Part shown: positions 50,840 through 59,954 of the stretch, one piece after another | Position numbering within the stretch: the first letter of the stretch is position 1 | Layout of the letters: each line of letters opens with the position of its first letter | NCBI GenBank assembly: GCA_002839505.1 | Contig: PGYE01000001.1 | Span: 62,001 to 126,000 of the forward strand | Direction of reading: 5' to 3' | Length of the DNA: 64,000 bases | Origin: Candidatus Peregrinibacteria bacterium HGW-Peregrinibacteria-1 | Lineage (GTDB): Bacteria; Patescibacteriota; Gracilibacteria; UBA1369; LOWO2-01-FULL-3 | The notes under the pieces: model-generated | What the model saw: the letters and a program-made list of their open reading frames with translations, nothing else | What the model was told of the DNA's origin: nothing | Database searches by the model: none | Translations under genes and position numbers: made by a program

Positions 50840-52495
50840 ATGCAAAACCCAAACATACCCACAGAAGATGTGGCTGAAGATAGTTCTATAGATATCGTAA
50901 ATCTGGAAGAATACATGTTAACACCAGACCTCACTCCAGATGAACATATAAGGCGTCTTGGTAAACTACTAAAAAGCCCCAGCATACAAAGAGAAGTCGA
51001 ACAGAGAATGAAGCAATATGGAATTCAGGTAACAGGTACTCTCCGTGAATTTGCAATTACGGAAATTACCAAAATCATTGCCAGCACAGACCGTTATGAA
51101 CTCCATCCAAGGATAAAACACCTAGCAGATGTCTTACATGATTATGTGAACGGAAGACATAGCAATCGTCCCCTTAGAACATTTGAAATCTGGCGGGACC
51201 TTACGCAAACCGGATACAACCAGACTAAAAAGGAACCCCATGAGATAAATGAGTCTCTATTTCCAGAACGACGTAACAAAGATGCAACACCATCACAGAG
51301 GTATTTATTAGACATGTCAGCCAAAGCAGCAATCCTAGCAAACAATTATAGCGATATGTCTCCAGAGGATTTTAGGCATGCATTTCCTTCATATGTACTG
51401 TTTAATCTATTCCAACAAGGAAAACTAAAAAACATAGGGATAAGTGACGCTGATTTCGTGCACATCATGACTATAAACAACGTTGGGGGGTACCTTAATT
51501 TTGCCAACATAAAATCTGGGAGACTCGATATTCCCTTCCTCAGAAATAAAGGAATGAGAATATCAAAAGAACTAGAAACACTTTTCCAAAGTGAAGCTAG
51601 AAAAGTTGCGGCAGAATTGCTTCCTGCCCTTAACCATATTTACGGATCTGGAGAAGGAAACACAAGAACGCTTCAGGAATACGGGGCAGACACCATGATA
51701 GTAAGAAATTCATCCGATGAACTCGTTGTGATAAATGACCAAGGTAAACTTGACCCTAATCATAGAGACCTGAATGAGATAGCTAATGGAATCTATAAAA
51801 GAACAAATAAAACTCATCTTGAAAAAACACACAACGGCGAAGTTGCTCGAGCAACTGAAGACTTCAAAAGACGCGTTCTAGATTCAGGTTACTACACCCA
51901 TTACCAACACGCCACTCCCCTCGTTGGACAACTCCGGGCCATAGCCTCCGACATAGTTCAAAACAAAGAAGCGTTAAAAGAACTCCAAGGCAGACAAGAA
52001 CAAATAGAAAGCCCAACGATCAACGAAGGGATTACACAACTCAACAACATACAAGGAGAAATTCATCAATTACAAGAAAAAATAACACTGGAAAGAAATG
52101 GTTCCAATCTTGCCCCCCGCAACTGGGCTGGAAAGAGAACAAAAAGACTAAAAGCACTACAAGATCAAATCGACGCCAAATGCCAGGAATTCTTGGCAAT
52201 CAAAGACTCTCTCCCCACCACCATACGACCATCTCTAACAATGAACGCCGTCACTGACATACTAGGGGTGAATATCCCACGCCTAGAAGAAAAAAGAGCC
52301 AGCATAAAAGCTGACCTACAACAACAAATAAGGAAACACGAAAGGACTCTAACCGATCTAGTACAACAAAAAGACCGTAAAGTCCTAGAAATAGAGGGAA
52401 TCATGAAAGATGACCACCAATCCCTAATAGCCCCCGCAGTCCTCGAAACCGCCAAACGAGAAATTGACAAGATCGAAGCTCAGATTAAATCCTGA
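50840..52495 (+). CDS. Uncharacterised protein with C-terminal coiled coil
   Basis: 551 residues. The first ~340 are a mixed domain of no family I recognise. Residues about 350-550 are a long coiled coil broken by an Arg-Asn-Trp hinge (PRNWAGKRTKRLKALQDQID). This C-terminal part is paralogous to the shorter protein encoded at 52728-53507 (FRNWLGAKKRQLQRLQGQID). Base composition is less C-biased than in neighbouring plus-strand genes, more so in the first 1 kb, which suggests a different history. Confidence 0.7.
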   Translation: MQNPNIPTEDVAEDSSIDIVNLEEYMLTPDLTPDEHIRRLGKLLKSPSIQREVEQRMKQYGIQVTGTLREFAITEITKIIASTDRYELHPRIKHLADVLHDYVNGRHSNRPLRTFEIWRDLTQTGYNQTKKEPHEINESLFPERRNKDATPSQRYLLDMSAKAAILANNYSDMSPEDFRHAFPSYVLFNLFQQGKLKNIGISDADFVHIMTINNVGGYLNFANIKSGRLDIPFLRNKGMRISKELETLFQSEARKVAAELLPALNHIYGSGEGNTRTLQEYGADTMIVRNSSDELVVINDQGKLDPNHRDLNEIANGIYKRTNKTHLEKTHNGEVARATEDFKRRVLDSGYYTHYQHATPLVGQLRAIASDIVQNKEALKELQGRQEQIESPTINEGITQLNNIQGEIHQLQEKITLERNGSNLAPRNWAGKRTKRLKALQDQIDAKCQEFLAIKDSLPTTIRPSLTMNAVTDILGVNIPRLEEKRASIKADLQQQIRKHERTLTDLVQQKDRKVLEIEGIMKDDHQSLIAPAVLETAKREIDKIEAQIKS

Positions 52496-52557
52496 CCTTC
52501 AACTTTCCACCCACTTACACCCCGAGTTTCAGAATCTTTTTTTCGAAGCTTAAAGAG

Positions 52558-52660
52558 TTTCCTTATACTAATTTTTTAATTTGTGGGCTCCTCGGTCGAG
52601 ATCATATATCTCGGCCGATCGCAACGCCACACACAAATCAAAAAATTACGTAAAGGAACC
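52558..52660. repeat. ~100-bp palindromic element R3, copy a
   Basis: Imperfect terminal arms pair over 17 bp with one mismatch (TAATTTTTTAATTTGTG with CACAAATCAAAAAATTA). The outer ends TTTCCTTA and TAAAGGAA continue the pairing. In the centre lies a 9-bp hairpin GGTCGAGAT/ATCTCGGCC (52594-52616). The right half recurs at 53520-53567. Confidence 0.75.
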
Positions 52661-52672
52661 TCAACACCATGT

Positions 52673-52702
52673 TTGACATAAATGCCACATCTAGCATACT
52701 AT
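52673..52702 (+). promoter_or_regulatory. Promoter of the 259-residue coiled-coil gene
   Basis: TTGACA (52673-52678), 18-bp spacer, TACTAT (52697-52702), directly behind repeat R3. Confidence 0.65.
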
Positions 52703-52727
52703 TTGGGCCATCTAGTAACCATCTACA

Positions 52728-53507
52728 ATGACCCCAAAAAACATCAACCGACAAGTCGCGACTGAAGATGAGAATGGAAATAACCACATAGACATCAGGC
52801 AAGACGCAGAACGCCAAGCCATAGCCGATGCAACCAGAAGCTTCCGACATCAAATATTTGGTCGTTCTTTCCCTACAGTCCAAAGGCCATTTGTAAACAC
52901 CTCGGATTATCCTCAACCTCAAAAACTTCACACACCCGGCTTACTTTTTCAACTGAGAAATCTCAAAGACCAGATAACAAGTTTAGAAAGCCACATACTT
53001 GAACTAGAGTCCGCAGAACAAGAATATGACATCAAAGAACTATTTAATACCACCCTTCAAATAACAACACTCCAACAATCCATCCGAACCCTGCAACAAG
53101 AGACACAAACAGTCCAACAAACTCCTGGAACCAATTTCAGAAATTGGCTAGGCGCAAAGAAAAGACAATTACAAAGACTCCAAGGCCAGATAGATAACGC
53201 CATAAGAGAATACAAATACCTCAGAGCCAACTCACTCAAATTTATCGAACTCCCCGAAATACTACATTTCGAAGATGAGATCGAAACTATCCTTCAAATT
53301 GACACAGCTCGCATCGTAAGAGATTTCCTTGGCGATAAAGCTGAAATACAAAATAACATCAATAAATTACACCAAAGACTCCAAGAATTGAAAAATAAAG
53401 AAGAAACACTCAGGGCACAAGCCGAAAACCTCATCAACCAACAAGACCCCAACCTCACCGACCCACATGTCCTAAATACAGCCAAGAGCTACATCGAATC
53501 GATCTAA
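52728..53507 (+). CDS. Coiled-coil protein, paralogue of the upstream gene's C terminus
   Basis: 259 residues. After a 65-residue N terminus, residues about 70-255 repeat the plan of the upstream protein's C-terminal half: coiled coil, an FRNWLGAKK hinge, a second coil, a short globular piece and a final coil ending DPHVLNTAKSYIESI (compare IAPAVLETAKREIDKIEAQI). Probably a partial tandem duplication. Function unknown. Confidence 0.68.
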   Translation: MTPKNINRQVATEDENGNNHIDIRQDAERQAIADATRSFRHQIFGRSFPTVQRPFVNTSDYPQPQKLHTPGLLFQLRNLKDQITSLESHILELESAEQEYDIKELFNTTLQITTLQQSIRTLQQETQTVQQTPGTNFRNWLGAKKRQLQRLQGQIDNAIREYKYLRANSLKFIELPEILHFEDEIETILQIDTARIVRDFLGDKAEIQNNINKLHQRLQELKNKEETLRAQAENLINQQDPNLTDPHVLNTAKSYIESI

Positions 53508-53519
53508 CACTCTCAAAAC

Positions 53520-53567
53520 CGATCGCCACTCCTCGCACAAATTACAAAAATTACGTATAGGAACCTC
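53520..53567. repeat. Repeat R3, right half only
   Basis: Matches 52616-52662, sharing CGATCGC, CACAAAT, AAAAATTACGTA and AGGAACCTC. As at R3a, it follows the end of a coiled-coil gene, so gene tail and repeat were probably copied together. Confidence 0.7.
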
Positions 53568-53586
53568 CCAAACGCTAAAACCCCAC

Positions 53587-53637
53587 AAAAAAAAGACCTT
53601 GAGAACTTACAAAAGTAATCACTCAAAGTCTTTTTTT
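53587..53637. terminator. Bidirectional rho-independent terminator
   Basis: Stem GACCTTGAG (53595-53603) with CTCAAAGTC (53622-53630), one mismatch, flanked by eight A on the left and seven T on the right. It ends plus-strand transcription from the coiled-coil genes and minus-strand transcription coming from 54 kb. Confidence 0.75.
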
Positions 53638-53915
53638 AAACTCCACCTTGTCGTTGAAACCTTAGCTACTGTTGCCCCCCGAGAAATCAGGTAGGTGCCC
53701 TCACGATACAGTCGCAACCGCATCAAATGTCAGGCCCCAAAAGCATAAATGATAGAGAGAGTACATAAGACTCTTACAAACAGAGCAGAGCGTCCACATA
53801 ATAACAAAACGCACCGGATTGTAAAGACCTCCACAAGCCAAAACAAGATAGACCCAACCCCAACATAGCGCGTTATCAAAGCTCAAAAAAATACCATATC
53901 TTGGCATAACCAATT
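53587..53915 (-). ncRNA. Possible minus-strand RNA upstream of the bidirectional terminator
   Basis: The 515-bp gap between 53507 and 54023 has no credible gene. Minus-strand sequence here ends in the strong terminator and contains pairings near it (GTTGC/GCAAC and ACTGT/ACAGT enclosing GGGCACCTACCTG). No clear promoter, so it might be the processed 3' end of the protease transcript. A 70-codon minus frame at 53701-53913 runs through it but is not convincing. Confidence 0.28.
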
Positions 53916-54022
53916 CTGGCCGAATTAATCAAAACATCACAAAATCGCTTACAGCAGGGACAAACACCAACACCCTCAAGCCAAACAACCATCACCAAAT
54001 AAGTAAACCTCAAAACCTCCCC

Positions 54023-54658
54023 CTAAACCCCGAAAAGCACCAACGATCTCACCACAAAAACAATTTTTGAAACCAAAAACGAAATCACCCCACCACCCAA
54101 AATATTCGCCAAAACAAACAGATCAAACATCAAAAACAACAAAAAATACACAAATCCATCATCAAGATATTTCAGATACAACCCCTCAAACCTCCTCGGC
54201 ACAAAAATCCCAATAATCTTCGATCCGTCCAGCGGCGGAAACGGCAATAGATTAAAAGCTCCAAGTATGATGTTAATATTCATCAACGCTCCCAAAAATC
54301 CCGCCACCAACACTGGTAAACCGGCCGGGAAGAACTTCAAAAAAATAGCGATCACAAGCGCAAAAAGAAAATTAGACAACGGCCCGGCAAAAGCCACCAA
54401 CGCATTCGCCCTCAAAGGATTCTTGAAATTATTCAAATTCACCGGCACCGGCTTCCCCCAACCAATCATCTGCGTAATTAAAAACACCAAACTTCCCACC
54501 AAATCCAAATGTCTGATCGGATTCAAAGACACCCTCCCCGCCCTCTTCGCAGTATCATCGCCCAGCTTATGAGCCACCCACGCATGCGCAAACTCATGCA
54601 CCGTCAGCGCGCACACAATCACCACAACCAAAATAAAAAAATTCAACAAATTAAACAT
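54023..54658 (-). CDS. M50 family (site-2-type) membrane metalloprotease
   Basis: 211 residues, about six membrane segments. Zinc motif HEFAH (His21, Glu22, His25) in the first helix and the third ligand Asp144 in LLPFPPLDGSK. The KRAGRVSLNPIRHLD segment and the absence of a PDZ domain place it in the short S2P-like group (YwhC type). Probably cleaves membrane-bound anti-sigma factors or signal peptides; substrate unknown. Confidence 0.93.
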   Translation of the reverse strand: MFNLLNFFILVVVIVCALTVHEFAHAWVAHKLGDDTAKRAGRVSLNPIRHLDLVGSLVFLITQMIGWGKPVPVNLNNFKNPLRANALVAFAGPLSNFLFALVIAIFLKFFPAGLPVLVAGFLGALMNINIILGAFNLLPFPPLDGSKIIGIFVPRRFEGLYLKYLDDGFVYFLLFLMFDLFVLANILGGGVISFLVSKIVFVVRSLVLFGV

Positions 54659-54704
54659 ATCAATAACTTAACAACAACCTCTCCATAAATCGAGAGCTAA
54701 TTAA

Positions 54705-56687
54705 CTACGGCAACATCGCCTTCAAACCATCAATCTCATCCCGCAATTCTGCCGCCTTCTCAAACTCCAAATTCTGACTCGCCAGCTCCATTTTATGTTC
54801 AAGCACCTCAACCAACCTCGCCAATTCCTCCGGCGGCACCTTATCAATCCTCTTCCGATCGTTCTTTTCCTTTTTCTTCGCCCCTCCAAAATGGGTAATA
54901 TCCCGAATCGCCTTCAAAATAGTCTGCGGCGTAATCCCATGCTTTTCATTATGCGCTACCTGCTTGGCACGACGCCTATTAGTCTCCCCAATCGCCGCCT
55001 TCATCGCATCCGTCATATTATTGGCATACATCAACACCCGGCCATTGATATTACGCGCCGCCCTTCCAATCGTCTGAATCAAAGCGCTCGTACTCCTCAA
55101 AAATCCTTGTTTATCAGCATCCAAAATCGCCACCAAACTAACCTCCGGCAAATCCAACCCCTCCCTCAAAAGATTAATTCCCACCAACACATCAAATTTC
55201 CCCAAACGCAAATCTCTCAAAATCTCAATCCTCTCAATCGTATCAATGTCCGAATGCAGATATTTAACTCGCACATCAACATCCGACAAAAAGTCCGTCA
55301 AATCCTCTGCATTGCGCTTCGTCAGCGTCGTAATCAAAACTCTCTCCCCTCTCTCCACGACCTTGGCAATCTCCACCAGCAAGTCCTTCATCTGCCCCTC
55401 AATCGGTCTCACCTCAATCTCCGGATCCACAAGCCCCGTCGGCCTAACCACCTGCTCTACAATCGCCTCCGGCTTGGTATGAGCCATCTCATACTTCCCA
55501 GGAGTCGCCGAAACAAAAACCGTACTATTCATATATTCCTCAAATTCCTCAAACTTCAGCGGCCGATTATCATAAGCCGAAGGCAGCCTAAAGCCATAAT
55601 CAATCAAATTTTGCTTCCTCGAAAGATTTCCATTATGCATCGCCCCAATCTGTGGCACCGTAATATGTGACTCATCAATAAACAGCATAAAATCACTCGG
55701 CAAATAATCCATCAAAGTCGTCGGCCTCTGCCCAGCATCCTTATTCCCCAAATAACGCACATAATTCTCAATCCCACTGCAATATCCCGTCTCCATCAAA
55801 ATCTCCAAATCATACTCCGTCCTCGTCTTCAGCCTCTCCGCCTCCAACATCTTCCCCATTCCTAAAAGTGCCTTATACCGCAAATCCAAATCCGCCCTGA
55901 TCTGATCAGAAGCATTCTTCACCTTTTCCTCAGTCGTCACATTGTGCTTCGCCGGAAAAATCTTCACCTCATCCAATTTACGGATCAATTCACCGGTAAA
56001 CCCCTCCACCTCCGAAATCGCATCAATCTCATCCCCAAAAAACTCCACCCGATAAACATTATCCCTATCCGGCAAATAAATCTCCACCACATCCCCCAAA
56101 ACATGAAACATCCCATTCTTAAACTCCAAAGCCGAACGCGAATACTGGATATCCGTCAATTTGCGCAGCAACAAGTCCCGCTTAATAAAATCCCCCACCT
56201 TCAAACCAATCGACAAATCCGCATAATCCTGCACATCTCCCAATCCATAAATACAAGAAACCGAAGCCACAATCAGCACATCTCGCCGCGTCAACAAATT
56301 CGCCGTCGCCGCATGCCGAAACTTATCAATCTCCTCATTAATCGAAGCATCCTTCTCAATATAAGTATCCGTTGTCGGCTGATAAGCCTCCGGCTGATAA
56401 TAATCATAATAAGAAACAAAATAGCTCACCGCATTCTCCGGAAAAAATTCCTGAAACTCACTACAAAGCTGTGCCGCCAAGGTCTTATTATGCGCCAAAA
56501 TCAATGTCGGCCTCTGCATCTCTTCCACCACCTTCGCCATCGCAAAAGTCTTTCCCGTTCCCGTCGCCCCCAGCAAAGTCTGAAATCTCTCTCCCCCTCT
56601 AATTCCTTTCACCAAAGCTTCAATCGCCTGAGGCTGATCCCCCGCCGGCTTCATATCTGAATGTAAGATGAATTTTTTATCAATCAT
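54705..56687 (-). CDS. uvrB: Excinuclease ABC subunit B
   Basis: 660 residues from the ATG at 56687; a TTG 12 bp upstream is the alternative. Nucleotide excision repair helicase. Walker A GATGTGKTF, the LILAHNKTLAAQL segment, the damage-binding beta-hairpin YYDYYQPEAY, helicase motifs FIDESHITVPQ and TIGRAARN, and the C-terminal UVR motif (FEKAAELRDEIDGL) that contacts UvrC. Standard length. uvrA and uvrC are not in the window. Confidence 0.97.
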   Translation of the reverse strand: MIDKKFILHSDMKPAGDQPQAIEALVKGIRGGERFQTLLGATGTGKTFAMAKVVEEMQRPTLILAHNKTLAAQLCSEFQEFFPENAVSYFVSYYDYYQPEAYQPTTDTYIEKDASINEEIDKFRHAATANLLTRRDVLIVASVSCIYGLGDVQDYADLSIGLKVGDFIKRDLLLRKLTDIQYSRSALEFKNGMFHVLGDVVEIYLPDRDNVYRVEFFGDEIDAISEVEGFTGELIRKLDEVKIFPAKHNVTTEEKVKNASDQIRADLDLRYKALLGMGKMLEAERLKTRTEYDLEILMETGYCSGIENYVRYLGNKDAGQRPTTLMDYLPSDFMLFIDESHITVPQIGAMHNGNLSRKQNLIDYGFRLPSAYDNRPLKFEEFEEYMNSTVFVSATPGKYEMAHTKPEAIVEQVVRPTGLVDPEIEVRPIEGQMKDLLVEIAKVVERGERVLITTLTKRNAEDLTDFLSDVDVRVKYLHSDIDTIERIEILRDLRLGKFDVLVGINLLREGLDLPEVSLVAILDADKQGFLRSTSALIQTIGRAARNINGRVLMYANNMTDAMKAAIGETNRRRAKQVAHNEKHGITPQTILKAIRDITHFGGAKKKEKNDRKRIDKVPPEELARLVEVLEHKMELASQNLEFEKAAELRDEIDGLKAMLP

Positions 56688-56777
56688 GAATTTTCCCAAC
56701 TACTATAGTTCAAGCACTTTACACCAATAAATATTTCCTTCAAACCCCAACTTCCGAAATTGGCAAACCCCTCTCCC

Positions 56778-57536
56778 CTAAGTCTGCATCCTCCACCCCG
56801 TTCGCAAGATCAGATAAGAAACGGCCGTCAAAACCAAAGAAAAGCCCAGCACCACCGAAACATCCAGCAAAAGCGCAAATTCATGATAACCGGTAAAACC
56901 ATATCTCAATAAATCCACCATATAAACAATCGGGTTAAACATCGAAATAGTCTGAAACAAATCCGGCAAAGTCGTGATCGGATAAAACACCCCGCCCAAG
57001 AAAATCAATGGCGACAAAAGAAAACTAAACACAAAAGTAGTCTGATCAAAACTCTTTGCCCACACCCCCACAATCACCCCCAACGCTGAAAAAAGCAACG
57101 CCGAAAAGAAGCTCGCCAACACAATATACAAAATAGAATAAAACCCCACCTGCACAAAAAACAACGCTGTAATCAAAGTCACCACCCCGACCAAAAGCCC
57201 CCTAAGCACCGCCGAAGCCAAAAACGCCCACAATATCTCTCCCTTACTCAAAGGAATCGTCAAAAGATTCGAAATCAACCCCTGATACTTCATGATAATG
57301 ATCGAAGAAGAGGGATTTTGATACGCATTATTAATAATACCCATCATCACCAAACCCGGCACAACAAACTGCAAATAACTAAGATCCGACCCCGGAATAT
57401 CGCGCCCGATTGAAAGCCCAAAAATCATCAAAAACAACAAATTACTGATCACCGGCGTCAAAATAGTCTGAGAATACACCTTCAAATAACGATGCGTCTC
57501 CCTCTTAAATAATGTCATTGCTCCCGTCAGATTCAT
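56778..57536 (-). CDS. ABC-2 type transporter permease
   Basis: 252 residues with six membrane segments and the ABC-2 membrane domain pattern (FLLSPLIFLGGVFYPITTLP in the fifth segment). It starts one base after the ATPase gene ends, forming a two-component exporter. Such pairs export drugs, lipids or polysaccharide; the cargo is unknown. Confidence 0.9.
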   Translation of the reverse strand: MNLTGAMTLFKRETHRYLKVYSQTILTPVISNLLFLMIFGLSIGRDIPGSDLSYLQFVVPGLVMMGIINNAYQNPSSSIIIMKYQGLISNLLTIPLSKGEILWAFLASAVLRGLLVGVVTLITALFFVQVGFYSILYIVLASFFSALLFSALGVIVGVWAKSFDQTTFVFSFLLSPLIFLGGVFYPITTLPDLFQTISMFNPIVYMVDLLRYGFTGYHEFALLLDVSVVLGFSLVLTAVSYLILRTGWRMQT

Positions 57537-57537
57537 T

Positions 57538-58449
57538 TTATTTTGCGTTATAAGTAAGTTTCAAAAACACATCCTCCAGACTCTGCCCCTGAATATCCAA
57601 ATCCACAACCCGATCCCCCAATAAAGTCAAAGCCTCCAGCACCTTCACCACCTCATTAGAATCAAAATGCAAATGCAGCTCGTTATACTCATTCTGAAAA
57701 GGCTCATAAACCGCCAACTCCTTTGGTATCTCCTTGAATTTCTTCGCTAAAGTCACCACCAACACCTTGCGATTCCCCATCGACTTCACCAAACTCTTAG
57801 TTTTATCAACTGCCACCAATTTTCCTTTATGAATAATCGCCGTCCTGTCACAAAGCGTCTCCGCCTCCTCCAAATAATGCGTCGTCAAAAGGATCGTCAG
57901 ACCACTCTTATTAAGATCCTGCATATAATTCCAAAGATTCTGCCTCAACTCGATATCCACACCCGCCGTCGGCTCATCCAAAATCAAAATCTTCGGATCA
58001 TGCACCAACGCCTGCGCCACCAATAAACGCCGTTTCATACCGCCCGAAAGTGCTCTCGTCATCGAGTGCTTCTTATCCTTCAAATCAAGCCTCTCAAGAA
58101 TCTCATCAATCTTCTCCTGATTGTTTTTAATCCCATAATAACCGGACTGGAAATTCAAAAACTGATTCACCGTAAAAAATGGATCAAAACTAATCTCCTG
58201 CGGCACAACCCCAATCATCATCTTCGTCTCCTGCCTATGCTCCTCGACATCAAGCCCAAAAACCTTCACCGAACCGGACGAAAGCCTCGTCGGACCCGTC
58301 ACAATATTAATCGAAGTACTCTTTCCCGACCCATTCGGCCCCAACAAAGCAAAAAACTCCCCCTTCTCAATCTCCAAATCCAGCCCCGCCAGAGCCACCG
58401 TCCCCGAGTCATAAACCTTATGTAAATTTTTAATCTCTAATGCCTTCAT
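57538..58449 (-). CDS. ABC-2 type transporter ATP-binding protein
   Basis: 303 residues. Walker A GPNGSGKST, signature LSGGMKRR, Walker B with Glu in ILILDEPTAGVD, and a switch His in TTHYLEEAE. The C-terminal ~80 residues are the DrrA-type extension. First gene of the exporter operon; the gap upstream (58450-58862) consists of repeat R1. Confidence 0.94.
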   Translation of the reverse strand: MKALEIKNLHKVYDSGTVALAGLDLEIEKGEFFALLGPNGSGKSTSINIVTGPTRLSSGSVKVFGLDVEEHRQETKMMIGVVPQEISFDPFFTVNQFLNFQSGYYGIKNNQEKIDEILERLDLKDKKHSMTRALSGGMKRRLLVAQALVHDPKILILDEPTAGVDIELRQNLWNYMQDLNKSGLTILLTTHYLEEAETLCDRTAIIHKGKLVAVDKTKSLVKSMGNRKVLVVTLAKKFKEIPKELAVYEPFQNEYNELHLHFDSNEVVKVLEALTLLGDRVVDLDIQGQSLEDVFLKLTYNAK

Positions 58450-58511
58450 CGAAAAAAATCAATAATTTGGAAAACCATTCTAAAACACATCCCAAAAAAT
58501 ATATATAGCCA

Positions 58512-58741
58512 TTTTTTTTGCGTCATCGCTATTATGTCGAGCGATCATGTATTTCTGCTGTGCAATCCTATTCTGTCTGGGCGTATCGGAGCCTTTGCGG
58601 GCCGGTGCCGAACGAAGAGAGGCGAGCAAAGGCGAGATCTGAGGTGCAATTTTCCGCTGGGGAAATTGACACCGTCCCAAGCAGAATAAGATTGCACACC
58701 ACCAGCTAATCGCTGAAAGCAAAATAAGTATAGTGAAGATT
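58512..58741 (+). repeat. MITE-like repeat R1, second full-length copy
   Basis: About 230 bp, same orientation and same nested inverted repeats as 21815-22051. Differences fall in both arms of the hairpins: an outer T-A pair is C-G here, and a G-C pair in the GGTG...CACC hairpin is A-T here. Ends GAAAGCAAAATAAGTATAG, then TGAAGATT. Confidence 0.85.
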
Positions 58742-58745
58742 AACT

Positions 58746-58812
58746 AAAGGCGAGATCTGAGGTGCAATTTTCCACTGGGGAAATTGACACCGTCCCAAAC
58801 AGAATAAGATTG
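58746..58812 (+). repeat. MITE-like repeat R1, right-centre fragment
   Basis: Nearly identical to 58630-58692 (AAAGGCGAGATCTGAGGTGC through CCCAAACAGAATAAGATTG), lying directly behind the full copy. A partial tandem duplication. Confidence 0.8.
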
Positions 58813-58862
58813 CCACCCCCACTGCTAAAATGCTTAAATAAAGACAATAAAAAAACCTCCCC

Positions 58863-59684
58863 ATGCTAAACTTTGCCATCCAAATCGCTCAAGAAGCCGG
58901 AAATCTCATAAAAAATCTCCGCGCCCAGCCTTTGGAAGTTCAAGAAAAAGGGATCAAAGACCTCGTCACCAACGCCGACCTGGCCTCTGAAAAACTCATC
59001 ACCAACGCCATCAAAGAAAAATATCCCAATCACCAAATAATCGGCGAAGAAAGCAGCGACCTCTCCAACCCTGACAACCTAAAAACACTAAGCAAAAGCA
59101 AATACATCTGGATCATCGACCCCATCGACGGCACCGTCAACTATGTCCAGGGACTCCCCTTTTATTGCGTATCAATCGCCCTCCTAAAAACCTCCTCCTC
59201 CAAAACCACCAGCAATTTTCAATATTTTGAAGGCCATGTCGAGCTCGGAGTCGTATACATTCCTGAATTAAACCAGGTATTTCACGCCCAAAAGGGTAAA
59301 GGCGCCTTTCTAAACAACACCCCGATCCAAATCGCTCAAAAGACCAAAATTCAAGACGCCGTAGCCACAACCGGATTCATCAGAACCCACCGTCAGCACA
59401 ACTACCCCTACTTCATGAAAATGGCTAGCGAAAGCATGTCCATTCGTCGCATGGGATCCGCCGCCATCGATCTCTGTTATACAGCCTGCGGTAAACTCGA
59501 CATTTTCTGGGAATTCGGCCTCAAACCTTGGGACATCGCCGCCGGGGCACTCATCCTGTCGGAAGCCGGGGGCATCATCACCGACACCAACGGCAACCCC
59601 CTCGACCTATTTGGCCAAGACCTCCTCGCCACCAATAAAGACCTCCACCGATCCACAATTCGACTATTTCAAATGATCAACTAA
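58863..59684 (+). CDS. Inositol monophosphatase family phosphatase
   Basis: 273 residues. Metal-binding motifs: GEESSD, WIIDPIDGTVNYVQGLP and KPWDIAAGALILSEAGG. Cytoplasmic Mg2+-dependent phosphatase; substrates in the family include inositol-phosphate, fructose-1,6-bisphosphate and 3'-phosphoadenosine nucleotides, and sequence alone does not choose. Single gene ended by a strong terminator. Confidence 0.93.
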   Translation: MLNFAIQIAQEAGNLIKNLRAQPLEVQEKGIKDLVTNADLASEKLITNAIKEKYPNHQIIGEESSDLSNPDNLKTLSKSKYIWIIDPIDGTVNYVQGLPFYCVSIALLKTSSSKTTSNFQYFEGHVELGVVYIPELNQVFHAQKGKGAFLNNTPIQIAQKTKIQDAVATTGFIRTHRQHNYPYFMKMASESMSIRRMGSAAIDLCYTACGKLDIFWEFGLKPWDIAAGALILSEAGGIITDTNGNPLDLFGQDLLATNKDLHRSTIRLFQMIN

Positions 59685-59948
59685 AAAAGCCACCAAATTA
59701 AGGTGGCTTTTTATCTCCCAAAGAAAATCATCATAACCGCAAAGCGGAAAACTCCCAAGCAACAGAACCAAATGCAATCATCCATACCAACATGGGAAAC
59801 CCCAAAAGGTAAGCGGACAATCCTTGCATAATTCAGACGCTTAAAAGCAAAATGACTTCTTCAGAGACCGACTGCACCCGAACAAAAGTTCAAGATCCAG
59901 TCCTCTCGGAAGAAATTAACAACTATTTTTCAATGAACAACTTAACAA
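59683..59948 (-). ncRNA. Stand-alone structured RNA of about 265 nt, family unknown
   Basis: A minus-strand unit with promoter (59955-59982) and terminator and no gene inside. The RNA can form a long imperfect hairpin from CTTC to GAAG (paired blocks CGAGAG/TCTCTG, GACTG/CAGTC, GAAC/GTTC with a TTTT loop). Smaller hairpins follow (CCAT/ATGG, CCGC/GCGG) before the terminator. I see no SRP, RNase P or tmRNA marks. 6S RNA has a similar length but I cannot draw its long single hairpin here. Confidence 0.65.
59689..59712. terminator. Bidirectional terminator
   Basis: Perfect stem GCCACC/GGTGGC (59689-59694, 59702-59707) with T5 on the plus side and, on the minus side, a run of six T (59688-59683). 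It closes both the phosphatase gene and the minus-strand RNA. Confidence 0.9.
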
Positions 59949-59954
59949 CAAATA

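Noticed and set aside
53701-53913. 70-codon minus-strand ORF of hydrophobic character
   Set aside because: No promoter or start context, Cys/Trp-rich composition typical of chance translation of the G/T-rich strand, and it lies in a region with RNA-like pairings.
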